Of a stretch of 12,872 nucleotides of DNA, positions 1 through 6,529 are shown one piece after another. Numbering within the stretch: the stretch's first letter is position 1; every line of letters begins with the position of its first letter. The translations under genes and the position numbers were made by a program. Origin of the DNA: HGM05232 sp036661515 (lineage in GTDB: Bacteria; Bacteroidota; Bacteroidia; Bacteroidales; Muribaculaceae); contig JAVWYO010000056.1 in the NCBI GenBank assembly GCA_036661515.1, positions 1 through 12,872 of the forward strand, written 5' to 3'. The notes under the pieces were generated by a model. That model was given only the letters and a program-made list of their open reading frames with translations, did not search any database and had not been told where the DNA came from.

Positions 1-142
1 CCCCACAATTGCGTTCGCGATGCTCACTCCATTATGGGGTTAAATTTCAGAACTGGCGTTCTGAAGTGGAACGTCTTCGACGTTCTTGCGCTTTTTTGTG
101 AGAGGTGAGTGTGGGTGGTGTATTGGGTGGTGGGGGAATGCG
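1..142. repeat. Palindrome-rich, GC-rich intergenic element
   Basis: This stretch holds no convincing gene. It is clearly richer in G+C and CpG than the rest of the window and is built of inverted repeats. Bases 1-9 pair with 31-39 with one mismatch. Bases 46-53 (TTCAGAAC) pair perfectly with 58-65 around a TGGC loop. Bases 69-75 (GAACGTC) pair with 79-85 around TTC. Six T follow at 92-97, and a G-rich tract with several GG and GGG runs spans about 104-137. The layout resembles an interspersed palindromic (REP/MITE-like) intergenic element, but this is inference because only one copy is visible. The second hairpin plus T-tract could also act as a plus-strand terminator for a gene beyond the left edge. 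Confidence 0.45.
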
Positions 143-176
143 AAAATGGATAGCTTCGAGGGAAGCTATCCATTTT
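143..176 (-). terminator. Strong intrinsic terminator after glgP
   Basis: A perfect 15-bp inverted repeat (143-157 with 162-176, core ATGGATAGCTTC) closes on a four-base GAGG loop. A-runs on one arm and T-runs on the other make it usable in both directions. It lies 24 bases beyond the stop codon of the minus-strand phosphorylase gene, where a terminator is expected. The plus-strand side ends in five T, so it may also block transcription entering from the left. Confidence 0.88.
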
Positions 177-200
177 TATATGATAGACTGGTTTAATTTC

Positions 201-2756
201 TTAAATCCAGCGTACGTAAGCGAAATCTTGACGGTGTGGGATGTCGGGATTGTTTGGGAACATGCGGAAGGCGTATCTAAATACTCCTGCATCATGAATT
301 GTATCGGTCAATGAATATTTAACAATGTCGCCATCTATTACTTTAGCGGTAAGTGGTTCAACACGACTGAATTTCATTACGCCATCTTCGTTGACATAAA
401 CTACTATTTCCATTCCAAGTTTTGTGCCCAGTCCAGCAGTGTCGAGGGTGACTTCGGCATGATAATTTTGTCCATTTACTGTCTTGGTTGGTGTCAAATT
501 ATTGGTTGTAACATCGAGTACCTTAACGTTATCCCATTTTTCGGCAACTTCTTCTTTCCAAGCGGCCATCTCTTTAGCTTTTGCAAAATTATTTGCACAA
601 AGTTTTTTAGAACGAATTGCTTCCTTATTATAGAAACGAGAAATATAGTCGTCGATCATTCTCTTCATTGTAAATTGTGGAGCGATATGCCCTATTGAAT
701 TTTTGATGAATTGAATCCAATCGGGAGAATATCCTTTAGAGTTTTTAGCAAAATAAAGAGGTACAATATCGTTTTCGAGCATTGAATATATTGTAGCTGC
801 ATCGAGCTTGTCTTGCTGAGATTGATCGGTGAAAGTACGTTTATCGGTTAGTGACCAACCAGCATCTTCGCGATAACCTTCATACCACCAACCATCGAGG
901 ACAGAGAAGTTAAGAACGCCATTCATTTCGGCTTTCTCACCTGATGTACCTGATGCTTCGAGCGGACGGGTTGGTGTATTCAACCAAATATCGACACCTG
1001 TAACGAGGCGTTTAGCAACTATCATGTCGTAGTTTTCTAAGAAAATTATTTTTCCAAGAAATTCAGGCATGCGAGATATTTCAATAATTCTCTTTATCAA
1101 TCCTTGACCAGCGCCATCAGCAGGATGAGCTTTACCAGAGAAAATAAATTGCACAGGGAATTTCTCATTATTTACGATTTTAGAAAGGCGTTCGAGGTCG
1201 GTAAATAATAAGTGAGCGCGTTTATAAGTTGCAAAACGGCGCGCAAATCCTATTAAGAGAGCATTAGGGTTAATGCGTTCCATAATTGAGATTATACGAG
1301 ATGGGTCGCCTTGATTTTTCAACCAGCTTTCGCTAAAATCTTTTCTGACAAAGTTTATAAATTTATTTTTCAATGTCATACGAAGGTTCCAAATGTCTTC
1401 ATCTTTAGCTTTGAATATAGGAGCCCAAACTTTTTCGTCGGATTGGTTGTGAATGTAATCGTCACCAAATATTTTGGCATAAAATTCTTTCCATTCAGAG
1501 GCAGCCCAAGTTGGCATGTGAACTCCATTAGTGACAAATGATACATGTGATTCTTCGGCAGTGTATCCTTTCCAAACGCCTTGGAACATGTGTTTAGAAA
1601 CTTCGCCGTGCAACCAGCTAACTCCGTTAGCTTCTTGACAAGTATTAAGAGCAAATACGCTCATAGAGAAGCGTTCGTTTGTATCGGGATTTTCACGTCC
1701 CATATTCATAAGGTCGCCCCAAGATATTCCTAACTTAGCAGGATATTCGCCCATGTATTTTCCGAAAAGGCCTTCTTCGAAATAATCATGTCCGGCAGGG
1801 ACTGGTGTGTGAACTGTGTAGAGTGAAGATGCGCGAACTAATTCTATTGCAGTATTGAAGCTCAATTTTTCTTCTTGAACGAAGTCGACGAGGCGTTGTA
1901 GGTTTAATAATGCAGCATGACCTTCGTTGCAGTGATATAGCTGAGACTTTATACCTAATTTTTTAAGCATTAGTACTCCACCAATACCAAGTAGATATTC
2001 TTGCTTGATGCGATTTTCCCAGTCACCGCCATAAAGTTGGTGAGTGATAGGACGGTCGAATTCAGAATTTAAATCGATGTCGGTATCGAGAAGATATAGT
2101 TTCATTCTACCAACATTTACGCGCCAAATTCGAGCATATATTATGCGACCCGGATAAGGGACTTCAACAATAACTTGATTTCCATCTTTGTCTAAGACGG
2201 TATCGATAGGTAATTGATTGAAATTTTGTGGCTCATAATTTGCGATTTGTTGGCCATCGATTGAAAGTGATTGATTGAAATATCCGAATCGATAAAGGAA
2301 TCCGACAGCTGTCATATCGACGCAAGAGTCAGATGCTTCCTTAATGTAATCGCCAGCGAGAACGCCCAACCCGCCAGAATATATCTTGAGGGCATTACAT
2401 AATCCATATTCCATACTGAAATAAGAAACAGAAGGAACATCTTTACGCATAGGGACACTCATATATTCTTTGAAATCGGCATGTACCTTTTCGATGCGTT
2501 GCATGAATGCAGGGTCATTTATGATTTCGTTATATCTTTCAAATCCGATTTTTTGTAATAGAAGTACAGGGTTTTCGCCCGTAGCGCGCCATAAATTAGA
2601 ATCAAGATCATGGAATAAAGATTTAGCTTCGCTATTCCATACCCACCAAATATTTTTTGATAGTTCTTCTAATTTAGTTAATTTAGCAGGTAACTCAGAA
2701 GTTACTGTAATATCTCTCCAACATGGAGAATTAGTTTTACTCGTTTGTAGTTTCAT
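201..2756 (-). CDS. glgP: Alpha-glucan (glycogen) phosphorylase, AGP type (GT35)
   Basis: This 851-residue cytoplasmic enzyme releases glucose-1-phosphate from alpha-1,4-glucans with pyridoxal phosphate as cofactor. The N-terminus (about 20-100, with NIWWVWNSEA at 35-44) matches the DUF3417 domain of the AGP subfamily. Catalytic-core landmarks follow: SMEYGL (114-119), CNEGHAAL (276-283), HTPVPAGHD (316-324), NGVHMPTW (410-417), GFARRFATYKRA (503-514) and GKAHPAD (541-547). The PLP-binding lysine is K608 in ASGTSGEKAEMNG. About 110 residues after the core (740-851) form a likely beta-rich C-terminal domain ending HRQDFAYVRWI, which I recall from Bacteroidetes homologues. The N-terminus aligns with remembered homologues, supporting the ATG at 2756. 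It lies 85 bases downstream of the synthase gene and is probably cotranscribed with it. Confidence 0.96.
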   Translation of the reverse strand: MKLQTSKTNSPCWRDITVTSELPAKLTKLEELSKNIWWVWNSEAKSLFHDLDSNLWRATGENPVLLLQKIGFERYNEIINDPAFMQRIEKVHADFKEYMSVPMRKDVPSVSYFSMEYGLCNALKIYSGGLGVLAGDYIKEASDSCVDMTAVGFLYRFGYFNQSLSIDGQQIANYEPQNFNQLPIDTVLDKDGNQVIVEVPYPGRIIYARIWRVNVGRMKLYLLDTDIDLNSEFDRPITHQLYGGDWENRIKQEYLLGIGGVLMLKKLGIKSQLYHCNEGHAALLNLQRLVDFVQEEKLSFNTAIELVRASSLYTVHTPVPAGHDYFEEGLFGKYMGEYPAKLGISWGDLMNMGRENPDTNERFSMSVFALNTCQEANGVSWLHGEVSKHMFQGVWKGYTAEESHVSFVTNGVHMPTWAASEWKEFYAKIFGDDYIHNQSDEKVWAPIFKAKDEDIWNLRMTLKNKFINFVRKDFSESWLKNQGDPSRIISIMERINPNALLIGFARRFATYKRAHLLFTDLERLSKIVNNEKFPVQFIFSGKAHPADGAGQGLIKRIIEISRMPEFLGKIIFLENYDMIVAKRLVTGVDIWLNTPTRPLEASGTSGEKAEMNGVLNFSVLDGWWYEGYREDAGWSLTDKRTFTDQSQQDKLDAATIYSMLENDIVPLYFAKNSKGYSPDWIQFIKNSIGHIAPQFTMKRMIDDYISRFYNKEAIRSKKLCANNFAKAKEMAAWKEEVAEKWDNVKVLDVTTNNLTPTKTVNGQNYHAEVTLDTAGLGTKLGMEIVVYVNEDGVMKFSRVEPLTAKVIDGDIVKYSLTDTIHDAGVFRYAFRMFPNNPDIPHRQDFAYVRWI

Positions 2757-2841
2757 ACAAAAATAATATTTGTTTTTTGTAGTTTATAAATAAGTTATTA
2801 TACACTTACCATATATATAAGCGTATTTAAATCAAATAGGT

Positions 2842-4500
2842 TCACGATTTATTCTTGCAATTTTTACAATTTTTCAAAGCAATATCAAAAGCGATGATAT
2901 AGCTTTCAATAAAGAATTTCCAATCAGCTTTAGAAGCTGTCTTCATAGCAGCTAATCTGATTTTTGCCATAGCTGAGTCATTGGTTTCGACAAGATTTTT
3001 AATATCGTCTACCATGTCGTCAATGACTTGATCGTAATTACAATCGGAGCGATGAATAACGTTTACACCACAAGAGGCGAAATCGTTAGAAAAATTAGCA
3101 AGTATCCATTGACCAAATCCAGATAGCCCAGTGGAAATAGTAGGCACACCAAAAGCGATGCTTTCGAGAGGCGTGTATCCCCAAGGCTCGTAATAGGAAG
3201 GGAATGCCGTTGCATCGAATCCTGGAATTAGGTCATAATATGTCATGTCAAATATTCCGTCGTCTCCGTTTAGATATGATGGGACGTATATGACTTTCAC
3301 GTTTTCATGCTCGGCATTGTGGATACCGAGATAGTTTAAACGATTATATATTGCATCACTCGAATAGTCATTTAATGAGTGAGTGATTGTTTTATTGTCT
3401 AATTTAATGAGATGTGAAGAATTAATTGCATTTTGCAAATCAGCGCGAGGTTTTTCAACCCAAGCAGGTACCATGATGAATGCAATTATTTGTCGGGTTG
3501 AATTAATATTGCGTAATTTATTCAACGTTTCAATAAATATATCGAGCCCTTTATTTCTAAATTCATTTCTCCCAGAGGTTGCAATAATAAATGCGTTATC
3601 GTCTAATTTTGAGCCGATAAGCGAAGATGCAACTTTTAATAGTCGCTCACGTGCCATGCTGCGCTGAGCATCATATTTTGATTTTGCGGGGACGAAATTT
3701 TGCTCGAATCCATTAGGTGTAACTATATTAGGTCGACGACCGAGAAGATGCTCGCATTCGAGAGCCGTTACATCGCTCACGGTTGTAAAGCAATCGGCAT
3801 TTTGAGCGGCGGCTTTTTCTAAAGAATGCTTTGATTGCATGTTTAGTTGAGATGCCATAATATCGCCGTTGTATACATCTAAATAGTCATATAGTGGTTT
3901 GTTATTTCCACATATACTACGGCCTATGCTTGTAGCATGAGTTGTGAATATTGTAGCAATACATGGTGTGTGCGCTTTTAAATAAAGGAGTCCCATTCCA
4001 GTAGTCCATTCGTTGAAATGAGCGATTACGTTAGCTGATTTATTACGATTTACTAAGCAATAGCTTTCAATTACCAATGCAGAAGCATATGCAAACATGC
4101 AAGATTCATCGTAATCGCCATAAGCGTGAAGAGAATCGACGTGGAATCGGTCCCACATCTCGGCATAAAGTTGATTTTTGAAAGGTAAAAGGGAGTTGTA
4201 ATTGACTAATATTACGATAGGTTTTCCGGGAATATCCCAGCGTCCGACTCTGATAGTCATACCAAAAGGGAAAATAGCACTTTCTTTCCACTCTTTGAGG
4301 AGTGTCTTAGATTCAATGAAATAAGGTGATTGATTTTCGGGACTCCAGACATCGGGTCCAATGAATATCGTTTTATCTTTAAAAAGTTTTTGCAGGGTCT
4401 TTGCTTTAGTTGAAAGAACTGTGTAAATACCGCCAACCTTATTGCATACTTCCCAACTTACTTCAAATAACTGATCAAATTTATCAGGGCTCTGTACCAT
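2842..4500 (-). CDS. Glycogen synthase, GT3 (eukaryote-like) type
   Basis: This enzyme transfers glucose from a nucleotide sugar (UDP-glucose in characterised GT3 enzymes) to growing glycogen in the cytoplasm. At 552 residues it has the GT-B signatures of GT3: EVSWEVCNKVGGIYTV (13-27) for sugar-nucleotide and acceptor contacts, HFNEWTTG (161-168), TTHATSIGR (186-194), TPNG (261-264), SGRNEFRNKG (309-318) and the E-x7-E region PSYYEPWGYTPLE (434-446). It is not the GT5 GlgA type. The frame stays open to an ATG at 4557, but I place the start at the ATG at 4500. Family members begin a few residues before the SWEVCNKVGG motif, and a promoter -7 element at 4524-4531 lies inside the longer version. 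The extra 19 residues are hydrophobic and unlike the family. It is first in a pair with glgP. Confidence 0.94.
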   Translation of the reverse strand: MVQSPDKFDQLFEVSWEVCNKVGGIYTVLSTKAKTLQKLFKDKTIFIGPDVWSPENQSPYFIESKTLLKEWKESAIFPFGMTIRVGRWDIPGKPIVILVNYNSLLPFKNQLYAEMWDRFHVDSLHAYGDYDESCMFAYASALVIESYCLVNRNKSANVIAHFNEWTTGMGLLYLKAHTPCIATIFTTHATSIGRSICGNNKPLYDYLDVYNGDIMASQLNMQSKHSLEKAAAQNADCFTTVSDVTALECEHLLGRRPNIVTPNGFEQNFVPAKSKYDAQRSMARERLLKVASSLIGSKLDDNAFIIATSGRNEFRNKGLDIFIETLNKLRNINSTRQIIAFIMVPAWVEKPRADLQNAINSSHLIKLDNKTITHSLNDYSSDAIYNRLNYLGIHNAEHENVKVIYVPSYLNGDDGIFDMTYYDLIPGFDATAFPSYYEPWGYTPLESIAFGVPTISTGLSGFGQWILANFSNDFASCGVNVIHRSDCNYDQVIDDMVDDIKNLVETNDSAMAKIRLAAMKTASKADWKFFIESYIIAFDIALKNCKNCKNKS

Positions 4501-4523
4501 TAAGTCAAAATTATATTTTAGTG

Positions 4524-4531
4524 CAAAGATA
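4524..4531 (-). promoter_or_regulatory. Promoter -7 element for the glycogen synthase-glgP pair
   Basis: On the minus strand this reads TATCTTTG, a full match to the Bacteroidetes TAnnTTTG -7 consensus. Transcription would start near 4519-4521, leaving a leader of about 20 bases before the ATG at 4500. No good TTTG -33 element is visible upstream, which lowers confidence. The site supports the shorter start for the synthase. Confidence 0.5.
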
Positions 4532-4661
4532 ATCAAAACATTGCATACTTTAGCCATAAGTGAAAGTAAGAGCAGTTAATATGGCGTAAATAATTTGTTA
4601 ATAAATCATAATTAAATATTTTCATGATATGAATGGTATATAAGATTGTTTAAAAAGCATA

Positions 4662-4696
4662 TTTGTTCCACTTGTCAAGTATTTTTAGTAAATTAG
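4662..4696 (+). promoter_or_regulatory. Possible promoter for the plus-strand three-gene unit
   Basis: TTTG at 4662-4665 and TAAATTAG at 4689-4696 (one mismatch to TAnnTTTG, followed by C) are 23 bases apart, at the wide end of the known spacing. A transcript would begin near 4700, giving a leader of about 60 bases before the ATG at 4764. Other near-matches (for example TGAATTTG at 4717-4724) exist in this AT-rich region, so the assignment is tentative. The rest of the intergenic region 4532-4763 shows no RNA gene or repeat. Confidence 0.25.
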
Positions 4697-4763
4697 CGGA
4701 ATATTTCAGAAAAAGGTGAATTTGATAAAGAAATAATAATTTAATCAAAAAAATAAAAGGATT

Positions 4764-5129
4764 ATGGCAAATAAAAGGAGTTTAAAAAAGGGAATTAAGT
4801 ATGTTATTGGTGATATAGCAGGCGAATGTCTATTTACAGAACAAGTATTAGAAAATATTGATGCAGTGAAAGTATCTGAAATCATATTAAAATTGGCTGA
4901 GCTGCAAGAAGATGCATTACAAAAGGTGTCGGTGAGCTATGAAAAGGCGCCAAAGACATTTGACGGAACGGTAAAGGAATATAATAAAGCGAAATGCGCA
5001 TATTATAAGAAGTGCTATTCAACATTGATGGCAGAATTTAACGAAGGTATAAAGGATGTAATTAAAGATATGAATGCCCTTATTCCAGCCGTACAAAAGG
5101 AAGCTAATAAAAAAGCATTAGCAAAATAG
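4764..5129 (+). CDS. Small conserved Bacteroidales protein of unknown function
   Basis: This is a 121-residue, lysine-rich, probably all-helical soluble protein without signal peptide or membrane segment. It begins MANKRSLKKGIKYVIGDI, a start I recall from a widespread family of small Bacteroidales hypothetical proteins. No catalytic motif is visible. Helices are likely at about 8-30, 34-58, 68-105 and 107-120, with three cysteines (22, 78, 84). A purine-rich AAAAGGA lies just before the ATG (4755-4761), closer than an ideal Shine-Dalgarno site. It is the first gene of a tight plus-strand run, 34 bases before the acyltransferase, and is probably cotranscribed with it. I assign no function. 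Confidence 0.85.
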   Translation: MANKRSLKKGIKYVIGDIAGECLFTEQVLENIDAVKVSEIILKLAELQEDALQKVSVSYEKAPKTFDGTVKEYNKAKCAYYKKCYSTLMAEFNEGIKDVIKDMNALIPAVQKEANKKALAK

Positions 5130-5163
5130 ATTAGAAAGAATCATAACATAAGTCACTTTGGCT

Positions 5164-5703
5164 ATGAATATTAGCGGATTAGTCTTGAAGTTTTTCGGTT
5201 GGAAAGTTGAAGTAACAGTCCCCGATTATCCTAAATGCGTGATTTGCGTAGCACCGCATACGAGTAATTGGGATTTTGTTCTTGGGAAATTGGCTTATGC
5301 GTCAATTAATAGGAAAGCAGGTTTTCTGATGAAGGAAGCCTGGTTTTTCTTTCCTTTCGGGATATTTTTTAGGGCTATAGGTGGGATTCCTGTTCCAAAG
5401 CAGAAAGGCTCGGAACTTACAGAAAGTATCGTCAATAAATTTAAAGATGAACCGCGCATGGCGATTGCTGTTACCCCCGAAGGTACTCGCAAACGCACAT
5501 CAAAATGGAGAACAGGATTTTTATATATCTCACTTGGAGCAAATATACCAATAGTGCTTGGGGCAATAAATTATCCGACTAAAAATATAAAACTTACAGA
5601 TACTTTTTATCCGACAGGCGACATTGATGCAGACATGAAATATATCAAGAATTATTATAAGGATTTTAAGGGTAAGTTTGCAGATCGATTTACAACAACT
5701 TAA
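5164..5703 (+). CDS. PlsC-like 1-acylglycerol-3-phosphate acyltransferase family protein
   Basis: This short (179-residue) member of the PlsC/LPLAT superfamily probably transfers an acyl chain to a lysophospholipid or similar acceptor at the inner membrane. All four family blocks are present: HTSNWD (H32-x4-D37, the catalytic HX4D), GGIPVPK (73-79, acceptor binding; many members have R at the last position), PEGTR (105-109) and IPIVLGAI (128-135). A hydrophobic aromatic stretch (59-72) suits membrane association. A TTG at 5158 would extend the frame by two codons, but the ATG at 5164 gives an N-terminus that fits the family (hydrophobic helix then FGWKVEV). The true acceptor is unknown, since such short Bacteroidetes forms are uncharacterised as far as I know. 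The next gene starts only six bases after the stop. Confidence 0.9.
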   Translation: MNISGLVLKFFGWKVEVTVPDYPKCVICVAPHTSNWDFVLGKLAYASINRKAGFLMKEAWFFFPFGIFFRAIGGIPVPKQKGSELTESIVNKFKDEPRMAIAVTPEGTRKRTSKWRTGFLYISLGANIPIVLGAINYPTKNIKLTDTFYPTGDIDADMKYIKNYYKDFKGKFADRFTTT

Positions 5704-5709
5704 TAAGCT

Positions 5710-6516
5710 ATGCCACACAACGAAAATATTAATATAGCGCTTGTTGAAAGTGACATCAAATGGTGTGACAAGGAAGCTAATATTAATGAGTTAGAGGCAC
5801 GGCTTGTGCAATGTGGTCGAGAGGCAGATATTGTTGTACTTCCAGAGCTTTTCAGTACTGGTTATGTAACAAATGATGATGAAACGATTGCAAACCTTGC
5901 GGAAAAGAACACCGGCTACACAATTTCTAAATTGCTGATACTTGCTAAAAAGCATGGAATAGCTATTGCAGGGAGCTATATTGCGAAGACATTAAATAAG
6001 GCGTATAATAGAGGTTTTATTATTGAGCCATCGGGCGATGAGACATACTATGATAAGCATCATCTATTTACAATGGCAGGTGAGGATAAGTATTATACGA
6101 TAGGGAAGAATGTGCCTCCAGTGCTTCGTTATAGAGGTTGGAATATTATGCTGATAGTGTGCTATGACTTGCGATTTCCAGAATGGTGCAGGAATGTTGG
6201 TTTAAAATATGATGTACTGTTGGTTGTTGCTAATTGGCCTAAATCACGTGAATATTCATGGAAACAACTTTTGATAGCTCGTGCTATTGAAAATCAGTGC
6301 TATGTGTGTGGTGTAAATAGGAGTGGCAGTGATGGCTATGATATAGAATATGGTAATTCTTCAATTATTATTGACTATAAAGGGCATGTCATTTCTAATT
6401 CAGAATCGAGCAAGAATGGGGTAATCTCAAGTAGTCTTGATTTGAAATCATTACAGCAATTTCGCGAGAAATTTCCAGCCTGGAGAGATGCCGATAATTT
6501 CACGCTCAATCTTTAA
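5710..6516 (+). CDS. Nitrilase-superfamily omega-amidase (YafV-like)
   Basis: This 268-residue cytoplasmic carbon-nitrogen hydrolase has the complete Glu-Lys-Cys triad: E46 in VLPELFSTGY, K116 in YYDKHHLF and C151 in IVCYDLRFPEW. The C-terminal PAWRDAD (256-262) is a mark of the YafV/omega-amidase group. These enzymes hydrolyse alpha-ketoglutaramate and alpha-ketosuccinamate, by-products of glutamine and asparagine transamination, so the role is metabolite repair. Substrate is inferred from family only. The gene starts six bases after the acyltransferase stop, so translation is probably coupled. It ends 13 bases from the convergent U32 gene, and no terminator hairpin is visible between them. 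Confidence 0.93.
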   Translation: MPHNENINIALVESDIKWCDKEANINELEARLVQCGREADIVVLPELFSTGYVTNDDETIANLAEKNTGYTISKLLILAKKHGIAIAGSYIAKTLNKAYNRGFIIEPSGDETYYDKHHLFTMAGEDKYYTIGKNVPPVLRYRGWNIMLIVCYDLRFPEWCRNVGLKYDVLLVVANWPKSREYSWKQLLIARAIENQCYVCGVNRSGSDGYDIEYGNSSIIIDYKGHVISNSESSKNGVISSSLDLKSLQQFREKFPAWRDADNFTLNL

Positions 6517-6529
6517 AGGATATTTTTTC

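Noticed and set aside
1..108. Open frames 1 and 3 at the left edge as the 3' end of a protein gene
   Set aside because: Two frames are open at once in palindromic GC-rich DNA, neither gives a recognisable protein end, and codon use is unlike the neighbours.
105..314. Plus-strand open frame of 69 codons overlapping the terminator and the glgP 3' end
   Set aside because: It runs through the terminator hairpin and antisense to a certain gene, and shows no family resemblance.
4532..4763. tRNA, small RNA or mobile element in the divergent intergenic region
   Set aside because: No cloverleaf, terminal inverted repeat or stable hairpin with a T-tract was seen.
5158..5163. TTG start for the acyltransferase
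   Set aside because: It would add only two residues, and an ATG follows two codons later that fits the family start. There is no ribosome-binding site favouring TTG.
6517..6529. Bidirectional terminator between the convergent amidase and U32 genes
   Set aside because: The 13-base gap is only a T-rich run with no inverted repeat, so transcripts probably overlap into the opposite gene.
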